This document shows, piece after piece, positions 18,589 to 26,245 of a stretch of DNA of 64,000 bases. A program made the position numbers and the translations under genes. Each line of letters starts with the position of its first letter. The first letter of the stretch is position 1. A model generated the notes under the pieces. The model was not told the origin of the DNA. It saw nothing but the letters and a program-made list of their open reading frames with translations, and did no database searches. This DNA comes from Scandinavium sp002470465 (GTDB taxonomy: Bacteria > Pseudomonadota > Gammaproteobacteria > Enterobacterales > Enterobacteriaceae), in assembly GCF_040750395.1 (NCBI RefSeq), contig NZ_JBFLVD010000006.1, positions 137,032-201,031 on the forward strand, read 5' to 3'.

Positions 18589-18843
18589 TTAGTCCAGTGT
18601 GTGAACCGGCTTTTGCTCAGACTGTAAAATCAGCTGCCCGTGCTTAATGGTTACTGACACGCATGCGCCGGTAGGGAAACCCGCCTCTTTTAGCCAGTTC
18701 CCGCTCAACACCAGGCTTGGGTGAAGGCTATAACGGCGTGTACGTCCCGTTTTGGGATCCTGGTGGCGCTTCCTGACATAGCCGACCTTGATCCGGCGTG
18801 CGGATTTGGCTTCCTCTTTTATCAGCGTAACGGGTGGATTCAT
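18589..18843 (-). CDS. SymE-family toxin-like protein
   Basis: The 84-residue protein resembles the SymE family (type I toxin-antitoxin, AbrB-like or nucleic-acid-binding fold): RRIKVGYVRKRHQD, a SLHPSLVLSGNWLKEAGF core and the end VSVTIKHGQLIL. The AGGAG ribosome site is eight bases before ATG. It lacks the C-terminal extension of E. coli SymE (113 residues). No LexA box was found upstream, unlike E. coli symE, and an antisense SymR-like RNA cannot be confirmed by eye. Toxicity is unproven, and recent family work suggests some members act on nucleoid or RNA. Confidence 0.7.
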   Translation of the reverse strand: MNPPVTLIKEEAKSARRIKVGYVRKRHQDPKTGRTRRYSLHPSLVLSGNWLKEAGFPTGACVSVTIKHGQLILQSEQKPVHTLD

Positions 18844-18968
18844 GTCGCTTCACTCCTTTTTTTGTATGGGAAGAATACGTAAGGGGTGGATGTAAAAACA
18901 GGTGTTCGTGAAACATATCATCGGAATTGCGTAGCGGCTTCCACGGCAAATGAAATTGATCTGATGTT

Positions 18969-19202
18969 TCATGCTGAACTGGAAGGTTGCCCGGTATAAG
19001 GCCGAAAAGTACGCGTCTGTTTTGCCAACGCCATGGTACGAAACGCGATCATTACGCCGGGAATGAGCGAAAACCATAGGGTCCCCTGCATTCCGGGACG
19101 AGTATTCAGCCAGGCCCAGGTAAAAGGTGAGGCCGCCGCCAGAAGCTATGCCGGGATAAGCAATATGCCCGTGCACCCGGCATAAACCCTGAGCCGGGGC
19201 AT
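18969..19202 (-). pseudogene. Remnant of a small membrane protein, interrupted by one stop
   Basis: Reading from an ATG at 19202, the frame gives MPRLRVYAGCTGILLIPA, then TAG (19148-19146), then LLAAASPFTWAWLNTRPG and on to a TGA at 18971, about 76 residues with two hydrophobic segments. The continuous membrane-protein pattern across the stop suggests a single inactivating change. I do not recognise the family, and no clear ribosome site precedes the ATG. It could be a chance frame; transcription from the upstream region on this strand is unknown. Confidence 0.35.
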
Positions 19203-19264
19203 TGCCGAAGTGGTGTGGCTGCTCGCATAACAATTAAACGCTTTGGTGTTGTTTCATCAACGCG

Positions 19265-19285
19265 TTTTTCTTCATGCATCATGGG
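19265..19285. promoter_or_regulatory. Possible NsrR-type half site upstream of ygbA
   Basis: TTCATGCATCA on the forward strand partly matches the NsrR half site AAGATGCATTT (read on the reverse strand as TGATGCATGAA). ygbA is an NsrR target in E. coli, which is why the match is noted. The match is weak and single-sided. The rest of the 18,844-19,374 stretch holds the membrane-gene remnant and no other gene I can support. Confidence 0.25.
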
Positions 19286-19374
19286 TCTCTTTTTAGACAG
19301 GCATTGATCCAGAGAATGGAATGGCGGTACCTGAACAGGTATCATCAATGCAACTTATAGACCGGAGAATCCTG

Positions 19375-19734
19375 ATGACCGCAAGCCGTATTGGCCGGGA
19401 AAAGCTGACTATCCGCCGGATGATAGCGCTCTACGCCCGGCGCTGTCCGCAGGCGTTGCAGGACGAAGAGCACTATCAGGCGCTGAACGCCTACGCGGAT
19501 AAGCGGCTGGATAAATGCGTCTTTGGTGAGGAGAAACCCGCCTGCAAGCAGTGCCCGGTGCATTGCTATCAGCCCGCAAAGCGGGAAGAGATGAAGCAGA
19601 TTATGCGCTGGGCAGGGCCACGAATGCTGTGGCGGCATCCGATCCTGACGATCCTGCATTTGCTCGACGATCGTCGTGCAGTGCCCGAGTTGCCGGAGAA
19701 ATATCGGGCAAAGAAACGGGGAAACACGCCGTAG
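19375..19734 (+). CDS. ygbA: Nitrous oxide-stimulated promoter family protein YgbA
   Basis: The 119-residue protein belongs to the YgbA family, whose E. coli gene is repressed by NsrR and induced by nitric oxide; its biochemical role is not settled. Four cysteines, C48, C57, C60 and C64 (CVFGEEKPACKQCPVHC), could bind a metal or an Fe-S cluster. The ATG at 19375 has a GGAG ribosome site seven bases upstream and gives the family length; longer frames start at 19321 and 19348. Its place beside fhlA and mutS is the same as in E. coli, though two genes separate it from them here. Confidence 0.85.
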   Translation: MTASRIGREKLTIRRMIALYARRCPQALQDEEHYQALNAYADKRLDKCVFGEEKPACKQCPVHCYQPAKREEMKQIMRWAGPRMLWRHPILTILHLLDDRRAVPELPEKYRAKKRGNTP

Positions 19735-19755
19735 CATACACGGCGTGTCTGGCGC

Positions 19756-20184
19756 TTAAGCGCGAGTGGCGAGCAGAATGGCCGAAGCTTTGATCAGGGC
19801 AATGACCCGGCTGCCGGCCGCGAGCTTCATCTCATGCTGGCTCTCGTTGGTGATCACGGCGACAAGCTCAAACCTGGCATCCGTTTTGATATGTACAGTT
19901 GCGTTTACCGCGCCTTCCGTCACCTGCGAAACGCTGCCGGCAAACTGATTGCGCGCAGAGAATTTCAGGCCGCAGTCTTCGCTGGCAAGGGTTACCCACG
20001 GCGCTTTGATCAGCGCCACGGCTTCCTTACCTGCAACAAGACCGAGCGCCTGCTGACTGCTGTGGGTGACAATTGCCACAAGCTTTGCTCCGCCCGCGAG
20101 GGTCAATTCAACTTCGTCGTTCACTGCGCCCGATGCGACGGCGCTGACTTTCCCGTTAAGCTGATTGCGTGCTGATACTGACAT
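19756..20184 (-). CDS. Molybdenum-pterin/molybdate-binding protein with two Mop domains
   Basis: The 142-residue protein is two tandem Mop (TOBE-type) domains at about residues 4-68 and 74-138. Each begins SARNQ(L/F) and ends in an ALIKA(P/S) motif, like Clostridium MopII and the ModE C-terminus. Such proteins bind molybdate and may store or buffer it in the cytoplasm. GGAGG precedes the ATG. It lies 49 bases downstream of fhlA on the same strand and may share the transcript, which suggests a supply role for the molybdenum enzyme formate dehydrogenase H. That link is inference. Confidence 0.85.
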   Translation of the reverse strand: MSVSARNQLNGKVSAVASGAVNDEVELTLAGGAKLVAIVTHSSQQALGLVAGKEAVALIKAPWVTLASEDCGLKFSARNQFAGSVSQVTEGAVNATVHIKTDARFELVAVITNESQHEMKLAAGSRVIALIKASAILLATRA

Positions 20185-20233
20185 ATTGCCTCCTTTCTTT
20201 GAGTGTGCAGGTTTTATAGCTCGTCACGGTGAT

Positions 20234-22300
20234 TTACACCAGTGCGTCTTTCTCAATGCCGAGACGTTTCATCCGGGAAAGCAGCGTCGTACGCTTGAGC
20301 CCAAGACGCTGCGCAGCCCCTTTTGGTCCCGCGACCACGCCGTTCGTTTCTTTCAGAATACGAATAATTTGCTGTGCCTCGTCTTCGCCCTCAAGCTTTG
20401 GTTCTGCCGTCGGGCCGGGCGCGGTGAAGGGCATTTCGGGCTGAGAAAGTTGCAAAACGCTGCCCGGCGTCAGCAGAACGGCGCGCTCAATCACGTTTTC
20501 CAGCTCACGCACGTTACCCGGCCACGGCATCTCACTCAGCGTTTGCAGGGTACGCGCCGGGATGCTGTCAATCTGGCGACCCAGCCGACGGGCGATTTTG
20601 GTGGTGAACGCCTTCGCCAGCAGCGGGATATCGTCAGGGCGTTCGCGAAGCGGCGGAAGCTGTATGGGGAAGACGTTCAGGCGGTAATAGAGATCGCTGC
20701 GAAACAGCCGCTCTTCGACCATCTGGCGGAGATCGCGGTTGGTGGCCGCAATCAGGCGTACGTCTGTGCGAATCAGCTTATTACTGCCAAGGCGCTCAAA
20801 CTCCTGTTCCTGCAACACGCGCAGCAGCTTGGGCTGCAGCTCGAGCGGCATATCGCCGACTTCATCCAGAAACAGCGAGCTTTTATCCGCCAGTTCAAAA
20901 CGCCCGGTGCGCGGGGCGCTTGCGCCGGTGAACGCGCCTTTCGAGTGGCCAAACAGATCGCTTTCAATCAGCCCGGCGGGCATCGCGGCGCAGTTCATCT
21001 TGATCATTCGCTGCTCGCGGCGGCGGCTGAGATTATGGATTGCCCTCGCAATCAGCTCTTTACCGGTGCCGGTTTCGCCGAGGATCAGCACGGTGCTGTC
21101 GCTTTGCGCCACCATCTCTACCTGGCGCAGCACGTCACGCATTGCGTCGCTGCGGCCGATGATTTCGCCAAACTCATTATCCAGCGTGTTGAGCTGCTCG
21201 GTGAGCACCTTGTTTTCATCCGTCAGCCGCTCTTTCAGGCGCTGGATCTCCTGGTAGGCCAGCGCGTTATCAATCGCAATCGCCACCCGCTCGGCAATCT
21301 GGCGCAGCAGCCGGAGATTGCTCGCCGTAAAGACCTGCTCGTCGCGTTGGGCGAGCTTAAGGACGCCGAGCGTCGTGTCGCCAGAAAGCAGCGGCAGCAG
21401 GCAAATGCTTTGCAGCTCGTTGCCCCACAGCGAAAAAAGCTGGCGGTCGCCCTGCGCCAGCTGCATGTCGGCCAGCGTCAGCAGCATCATCTGCTGATGC
21501 TTAAAGACCTGTTCGCTGAGCGAGCCGCTCTTTGCCACTTCGCTGACGTCATGCAGCGGCGCATCGCCGTCGAGGTAATGGCTGGTATAAACGTCAAGTT
21601 TGCCCGGCTGTGGGCTTTGCAGCACCACGCTTATCGCATCAATGTGGAAGTAGTGATGCAGCGACTTCGCCACCTCGCTGACCAGCTCGTCGATATCGAG
21701 GCGCGACAGTACGGCGTTGGTGACGTCCACCAGGATGCGGAAGTTGTCCCGCTCAAGCTGCAGCTGCTGGCGGTCACTGCCCGAGCTCAGGCGACTCTGA
21801 AACTGCTCCGTGACGATAGCGACCAGCTGCGTCAGCGTTTGCAGCCTTTGCAGTTCAGCATCGCTCCAGGCGGTCGGGCGGGTGCGTATGACCTCACACC
21901 CGCCGACAATTCTGCCTTCCTGAGCCAGCGGCAGCAGGGCGTAGCGGCCAAACGCACAATAGCGTTCGCAGCCCGCGAGCTCCGGCCAGGCTTTGCCAAA
22001 TTCGTGAAAGTCGCATTGCAGAGTGTCCGGCCGGGTAAGCAGGCGCTGCATGGGCCCCTGCGCCAGAAGGCTTTCCTCCTGAACGAGGCGGTCATTATCG
22101 TAGGGGGCGCTGGCGTGATAGCTGACGCGCTGATAGCCCGGCTGCCACAGCAGCACGGCCACGCGCTCGCCAAGACCGGCCTGGCGGACGAGACGAGTCA
22201 GCGTTTCGCACACGCCGTTTAAATCGTTTTGCTGTAACAAGGCGCGGGTGATGTCGAGCAGCCCCTGCTGGCTGAGATCGTTCATTGCGGTGGTAGGCAT
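20234..22300 (-). CDS. fhlA: Formate hydrogenlyase transcriptional activator FhlA
   Basis: FhlA is a formate-responsive sigma-54 activator of the FHL regulon. The 688-residue protein (E. coli 692) has two N-terminal GAF domains (about 15-165 and 195-345), an AAA+ core with Walker A GETGTGKE and GAFTGA at 455-460, Walker B FLDEVGDMP, and a C-terminal Fis-type helix-turn-helix (GPKGAAQRLGLKRTTLLSR). It is the last gene of hypABCDE-fhlA, 21 bases after hypE. There is no receiver domain; formate is the expected ligand of the N-terminal region. Confidence 0.96.
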   Translation of the reverse strand: MPTTAMNDLSQQGLLDITRALLQQNDLNGVCETLTRLVRQAGLGERVAVLLWQPGYQRVSYHASAPYDNDRLVQEESLLAQGPMQRLLTRPDTLQCDFHEFGKAWPELAGCERYCAFGRYALLPLAQEGRIVGGCEVIRTRPTAWSDAELQRLQTLTQLVAIVTEQFQSRLSSGSDRQQLQLERDNFRILVDVTNAVLSRLDIDELVSEVAKSLHHYFHIDAISVVLQSPQPGKLDVYTSHYLDGDAPLHDVSEVAKSGSLSEQVFKHQQMMLLTLADMQLAQGDRQLFSLWGNELQSICLLPLLSGDTTLGVLKLAQRDEQVFTASNLRLLRQIAERVAIAIDNALAYQEIQRLKERLTDENKVLTEQLNTLDNEFGEIIGRSDAMRDVLRQVEMVAQSDSTVLILGETGTGKELIARAIHNLSRRREQRMIKMNCAAMPAGLIESDLFGHSKGAFTGASAPRTGRFELADKSSLFLDEVGDMPLELQPKLLRVLQEQEFERLGSNKLIRTDVRLIAATNRDLRQMVEERLFRSDLYYRLNVFPIQLPPLRERPDDIPLLAKAFTTKIARRLGRQIDSIPARTLQTLSEMPWPGNVRELENVIERAVLLTPGSVLQLSQPEMPFTAPGPTAEPKLEGEDEAQQIIRILKETNGVVAGPKGAAQRLGLKRTTLLSRMKRLGIEKDALV

Positions 22301-22321
22301 AATGCTTGTCCTGTAGTGGCC

Positions 22322-23332
22322 TTAGCAGATCCGCGGCAGCGGTTCGGCGTGCGGTAAATCCAGCGTCCGGCGTACGCCATACGGCCCGGTCAAATGCACG
22401 CCTCTGCGTTCGGCGATCTCACCGATAATTGCGGCATCGCGGCCCAGCGGATGAGCCCGAAGCGTCGCCAGCGTCCGTTCAGCGGCTTCAGCGGCGACCC
22501 CGATAACCAGCTTGCCTTCGTTAGCGAAATTCAGCGCATCGAGGCCCAGCAGTTCGCACACGCCGCGTACCGCGCTTTTGACTGGCAGGTGTGCTTCATG
22601 CAGCATCACTCCGTAGCCGCTGGCAGCGGCAAATTCGTGGGCGACGGCATTCACGCCCCCGCGTGTCGCATCGCGAAGGGCCTTCACGCCCGGAATATGG
22701 CGCAGCGTCTGAATCAACGGCGTGAGCACCGCGCAATCGCTTTGCAGATCGCCGTCCAGCCCAAGCTGCTCGCGCAAATTCAGGATAGCTGCACCGTGAT
22801 CGCCGAGCGTACCGCTGACCAGCAGCACGTCGCCCGGCTGCAGCTGCTGTGCGCCCCAGCGAATATCCACGGGAATCGCGCCGAGGCCTGCGGTATTGAT
22901 AAAGAGCTTGTCCGCGGCACCGCGCGGCACGACTTTAGTGTCACCGGTGACGATGGCGATGTCGGCGGCCCTCGCGGTCTGCGCCATGCTGTTGACGACC
23001 TTCTCCAGTAGCGCCATCTCCAGTCCTTCTTCAAGGATAAAACCGCAGGAAAGATAGCGTGGGATCGCGCCGCTGACGGCGACATCGTTGGCCGTGCCGC
23101 ACACCGCGAGCTTGCCGATATCCCCGCCGGGGAAGAACAGCGGGTCGATGACGTAGCTGTCGGTTGAGAAGGCCAGGCGATCGCCGCTGGCGGTAAGCGT
23201 GGCAAGATCGATACGCGCCTGATCCTCCTGCTCCTCCAGCCACGGGTTACGGAATGCCTGCATAAACAGGGAGCCTATCAGCTGCTGCATCGCCTGGCCG
23301 CCGCTGCCGTGGGCAAGTTGCACCGTTTTCAT
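22322..23332 (-). CDS. hypE: Hydrogenase maturation protein HypE (thiocarboxamide dehydratase)
   Basis: HypE dehydrates the carbamoyl group received from HypF on its C-terminal cysteine to a thiocyanate, the cyanide source of the NiFe-site iron. The 336-residue protein ends in PRIC with the essential C336. The PurM-like ATP-binding core shows HGSGG, STDSYVI and GDIGKLAVCGTANDVAVSGA. Its start overlaps the hypD stop by four bases. Confidence 0.97.
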   Translation of the reverse strand: MKTVQLAHGSGGQAMQQLIGSLFMQAFRNPWLEEQEDQARIDLATLTASGDRLAFSTDSYVIDPLFFPGGDIGKLAVCGTANDVAVSGAIPRYLSCGFILEEGLEMALLEKVVNSMAQTARAADIAIVTGDTKVVPRGAADKLFINTAGLGAIPVDIRWGAQQLQPGDVLLVSGTLGDHGAAILNLREQLGLDGDLQSDCAVLTPLIQTLRHIPGVKALRDATRGGVNAVAHEFAAASGYGVMLHEAHLPVKSAVRGVCELLGLDALNFANEGKLVIGVAAEAAERTLATLRAHPLGRDAAIIGEIAERRGVHLTGPYGVRRTLDLPHAEPLPRIC

Positions 23333-24450
23333 TGTTCACCTTCCTGACTTCGATACTGATACCACGCCGCGCATGCGCCTTCTGAGGAGACCATCAGCGC
23401 GCCGAAAGCGCTTTGCGGGGTACAGGTTGTGCCAAACAGCGGGCACTGATGGGGTTTGCAGCGCCCGGTGAGCACCTCGCCGCAGCGGGCACGGGGATCG
23501 TCGCTGACTTCGCGCCGCTGCGGCTGGAAATGGGCTTCGGCGTCGAAGCGCTGATAGCCTGCGCTTAGCCTGACGCCGGATTCGGCAATCACGCCCAGCC
23601 CACGCCACTCGCTGTCGCCGTTGACGGTAAACACGTCGGCGATGGCCGCCTGCGCCAGCGCGTTCCCGGCATCCGGCACCACGCGACGGTACTGGTTGTC
23701 GACGTGGCTCTCTCCGGCAATTTTCTGCTCCACCAGCATGCTCACGCCCTGCAACAGGTCCAGCGGCTCAAAACCGGCCACCACCAGCGGGCGGTGAAAA
23801 TCTCGGGCGATAAAATCGTAGCTCGCCGTACCAATCACCATGCTCACGTGGCCTGGTGCAAGAAATGCATCGATGCTGTTGTCGGGCTGTTCAAGCAGGC
23901 TCTTAAGCGTCGGGATAAGCGTGATGTGCTGACAGAAAAAGAAAAAGTTGGTCAGGTTTTGTGCCTTCGCCTGCTGCAGCGTGATGGCGGTGGCGGGCAT
24001 CGTGGTTTCAAATCCGAGACCAAAGAACACCACTTTGCGCTGCGGGTTTTCTGCCGCCAGACGCAGGGCGTCCATCGGCGAATAAATCATGCGGATATCC
24101 GCGCCGCGCGCTTTGGCCTGCATCAGCGAGCCGTTCTTGCCCGGTACGCGCATGGCATCGCCGAAGGTGCAGAAAATCACCTCCGGGCGGCTGGCAATAT
24201 CAATGCAGGTATCAATGCGGCCCATCGGCAGCACGCAGACCGGGCAGCCCGGGCCGTGAATAAACTCAATGTTCTCCGGCAGGAGCTGGTCGAGGCCAAA
24301 GCGGAAAATCGCATGCGTATGCCCGCCGCACACTTCCATAATCCGCAGCGGGCGCCCTTTGCTGTAAGGCAGCTGCGGTGCTCTGCTTTTCAGGTGGGCA
24401 ATCAGCTGCATCACTTTCTCCGGCTCGCGGTATTCATCAACAAAGCGCAT
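23329..24450 (-). CDS. hypD: Hydrogenase maturation protein HypD (Fe-S scaffold)
   Basis: HypD with HypC assembles the Fe(CN)2CO group. From ATG 24450 the protein has 373 residues, the E. coli length, starting MRFVDEYREPEK; six extra upstream codons are not conserved. Motifs: EVCGGHTHAIFRFG, GPGCPVCVLP, FCTFGDAMRVPG, GFETTMP and a C-terminal 4Fe-4S cysteine group (CGEVLTGRCKPHQCPLFG and CAAW). It overlaps hypC by one base and hypE by four. Confidence 0.97.
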   Translation of the reverse strand: MRFVDEYREPEKVMQLIAHLKSRAPQLPYSKGRPLRIMEVCGGHTHAIFRFGLDQLLPENIEFIHGPGCPVCVLPMGRIDTCIDIASRPEVIFCTFGDAMRVPGKNGSLMQAKARGADIRMIYSPMDALRLAAENPQRKVVFFGLGFETTMPATAITLQQAKAQNLTNFFFFCQHITLIPTLKSLLEQPDNSIDAFLAPGHVSMVIGTASYDFIARDFHRPLVVAGFEPLDLLQGVSMLVEQKIAGESHVDNQYRRVVPDAGNALAQAAIADVFTVNGDSEWRGLGVIAESGVRLSAGYQRFDAEAHFQPQRREVSDDPRARCGEVLTGRCKPHQCPLFGTTCTPQSAFGALMVSSEGACAAWYQYRSQEGEQ

Positions 24451-24722
24451 CAGCGTTCCTCGCCCCACATCAGCGCGCCGACGTCCGGCTCTACGTCAAA
24501 CATGTTCTGCAATGCCGCCAGCGTGTCGCGGGCTTCGGCTTCATCAATCACGCTCATGGCGAAACCGACGTGCACCAGCACCCACTGGCCCATGCGCGAT
24601 TCACCTTGTTCATTCACCGCGCCGACCAGCGTCAGATCAACGTCACGCTGAATGCCGCAGACGTCCACTTTCGCCTGGTTGCCGTCAATGGCGCAGATTT
24701 GCCCCGGTACGCCTATGCACAT
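24450..24722 (-). CDS. hypC: Hydrogenase maturation chaperone HypC
   Basis: HypC binds HypD and the hydrogenase large-subunit precursor (HycE/HyfG type) during iron-ligand transfer. From ATG 24722 it has 90 residues, with the essential cysteine directly after Met (MCIGVPGQI). The frame extends upstream, but HypC must begin with Met-Cys. It overlaps the hypB end by ten bases. Confidence 0.96.
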   Translation of the reverse strand: MCIGVPGQICAIDGNQAKVDVCGIQRDVDLTLVGAVNEQGESRMGQWVLVHVGFAMSVIDEAEARDTLAALQNMFDVEPDVGALMWGEER

Positions 24723-25582
24723 CGTTGCGCCTCCAGCCAGGCCAGCCACTCTTCCATGCCTTCGCCGCTGGTCGCGGAAATCAGGATCGTTTCAATGTCC
24801 GGGTTCACATGACGGGCGTAAGCGAGGCATTTGTCGACGTCAAAATTCAGATACGGCAGCAGATCGACCTTGTTCAGCAGCATCAGGGACGCGGCGGCAA
24901 ACATCTGTGGATATTTCAGCGGCTTGTCTTCCCCTTCGGTGACGGACAGCACCGCAACTTTGTGTCGCTCGCCGAGATCGAAGCTCGCCGGGCACACCAG
25001 GTTGCCGACGTTTTCGATAAACAAAATACCGTTATCTTCGAGCGGCAGGCGCGGCGCGGCGTCGGCAATCATCTGTGCATCAAGGTGACAGCCTTTACCG
25101 GTGTTGACCTGAATCGCAGGCGTACCGGTGGCGCGAATACGGGCCGCGTCGTTGACCGTCTGCTGATCGCCTTCGATGACGGCGCACGGCACCCGATCTT
25201 TCAGGCGCTGTAGCGTTTCGGTGAGCAGGGTGGTTTTGCCGGAGCCGGGGCTCGACACCAGGTTCAGCACCAGCTGCTCGCGGGTGGCGAAACGCGCGCG
25301 GTTGCGTGCCGCAAGCTGGTTGTTTTTCGCCAGCACGTCGATTTCCACCTCCAGCATTTTGCGCTGGCTCATCCCCGGCGCATGGGTGCCCGCTTCGCCG
25401 TGGCCGTAATGCAGATCGCCCTGAGCGGACTGCTGCGGGCTAAAGTCGGATTTTATGCCGGTGATGGCCATGACCGGGCGTGATGCGGGCGCAAAGGGCG
25501 CTCCGCGAAAAGCTGAATGCGGATTGTGCTCATCGCCTTCGATATAGCGATTGCCATCCGCACAACCACAGGTTGTACACAT
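24713..25582 (-). CDS. hypB: Hydrogenase nickel incorporation GTPase HypB
   Basis: HypB delivers nickel to hydrogenase precursors with HypA and SlyD. The 289-residue protein has the high-affinity N-terminal nickel motif MCTTCGC, a His-poor linker, and a SIMIBI GTPase: P-loop SSPGSGKTT near residue 113, IEGDQQT, ENVGNLVCPA with the metal cysteine, and NKVDLLPY. It lacks a poly-His nickel storage stretch. Confidence 0.97.
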   Translation of the reverse strand: MCTTCGCADGNRYIEGDEHNPHSAFRGAPFAPASRPVMAITGIKSDFSPQQSAQGDLHYGHGEAGTHAPGMSQRKMLEVEIDVLAKNNQLAARNRARFATREQLVLNLVSSPGSGKTTLLTETLQRLKDRVPCAVIEGDQQTVNDAARIRATGTPAIQVNTGKGCHLDAQMIADAAPRLPLEDNGILFIENVGNLVCPASFDLGERHKVAVLSVTEGEDKPLKYPQMFAAASLMLLNKVDLLPYLNFDVDKCLAYARHVNPDIETILISATSGEGMEEWLAWLEAQRCA

Positions 25583-25585
25583 ACC

Positions 25586-25936
25586 TTATTCCTCAATGAC
25601 TTCGATGCGCTGAATCTGGAAACCGTCATCAGCGATGATGCGTAACCGGTTACTGCCGCACTGCGGGCAGAGACGGACGTGCTGTGAGAGGATCTGCACA
25701 TATTGCTGGCATTCCGGACACCAGCATTCGGCTTTCTGCTCTTCAATATGCAATGTGCATCCTTCCGCCACCGTGCCGCGGCACACCAGCTCGAAGCAGA
25801 AACTCACGGCGGAGGGTTCCACGCAGGAAAATGCTCCCACCTTTAGCCAGACCGCCGTTACGCGCGTGGCGTCATTGGCGACCGCCTGCTGTTCAACAAT
25901 TTCCAGCGCCCGCTGACAAAGGGTGATTTCGTGCAT
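25586..25936 (-). CDS. hypA: Hydrogenase nickel incorporation protein HypA
   Basis: HypA is the zinc-containing nickel chaperone that works with HypB. From ATG 25936 it has 116 residues (MHEITLCQ, with nickel ligand H2). The structural zinc site is C73, C76, C90 and C93 (CPEC and CPQC). The frame is open for 60 more codons upstream, but HypA always begins Met-His-Glu. It is the first gene of hypABCDE-fhlA behind a sigma-54 promoter. Confidence 0.96.
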   Translation of the reverse strand: MHEITLCQRALEIVEQQAVANDATRVTAVWLKVGAFSCVEPSAVSFCFELVCRGTVAEGCTLHIEEQKAECWCPECQQYVQILSQHVRLCPQCGSNRLRIIADDGFQIQRIEVIEE

Positions 25937-25968
25937 AACGTCTCTCGTTGGTTTCACTCCGCCCTTCC

Positions 25969-25985
25969 AAGCAAGAAGCAGGCCA
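25969..25985 (-). promoter_or_regulatory. Sigma-54 (-24/-12) promoter of hypABCDE-fhlA
   Basis: On the reverse strand TGGCCTGCTTCTTGCTT gives GG at -24 and GC at -12 with exact 13-base spacing, 33 bases before the hypA start. E. coli hyp is transcribed from such a promoter under FhlA. Confidence 0.75.
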
Positions 25986-26018
25986 TTTTTTATTTTATTG
26001 ATTTTTATGGTTATTAAG

Positions 26019-26128
26019 CATTTCGTCACCTGTGAAGTGACATTACTGACGACGCATCGCCACTTATGTCGGCCTGACGAAATGCCGCTGACTACCGCCG
26101 TCGTCACAATCGTCATCACGCTGACGAT
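26019..26128. promoter_or_regulatory. Candidate FhlA/HyfR activator sites between hypA and hyfA
   Basis: Three inverted repeats lie between the two divergent sigma-54 promoters. CATTTCGTCA (26019-26028) pairs with TGACGAAATG (26075-26084) across 46 bases; TGTCGGCCTGACG (26067-26079) is a compact half-site pair; and ATCGTCA-N6-TGACGAT (26109-26128) is a palindrome. These resemble the TGTCG...TGACA and CATTTCG...CGAAATG elements known for FhlA. The 309-base gap contains no hycA and no other gene. Confidence 0.6.
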
Positions 26129-26188
26129 GACAGCGGCACTGTTGCGGTGGATTTTCTTAATCTATTGAATTTATTTGAAATTATGAGA

Positions 26189-26204
26189 TGGCACGCAATT
26201 TGCT
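26189..26204 (+). promoter_or_regulatory. Sigma-54 (-24/-12) promoter of the hyf operon
   Basis: TGGCACGCAATTTGCT is a full match to the -24/-12 consensus (GG at 26190-26191, GC at 26202-26203), 42 bases before the hyfA ATG. Confidence 0.9.
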
Positions 26205-26245
26205 ATGTGAGCCGGATAATTTTTTTCAGCTCACGAGGAATCACC

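Noticed and set aside
18844..18900. LexA box upstream of the SymE-like gene
   Set aside because: CTGT occurs once but the paired ACAG at the required 8-base spacing does not; the match fails.
18850..19233. 127-codon reverse frame overlapping the membrane-gene remnant
   Set aside because: No ribosome site; composition (many Cys, His, Tyr) is not protein-like, and a different frame of the same DNA shows membrane-protein character.
20165..22222. 685-codon open frame on the forward strand opposite fhlA
   Set aside because: It is a mirror of the fhlA coding sequence in GC-rich DNA: no ribosome site, no recognisable domain, and unusual His/Gln/Arg-rich composition. fhlA itself is complete on the other strand.
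26147..26245. N-terminal extension of hyfA
   Set aside because: It would translate the sigma-54 promoter region; ATG 26246 gives exactly the HyfA length with a ribosome site.
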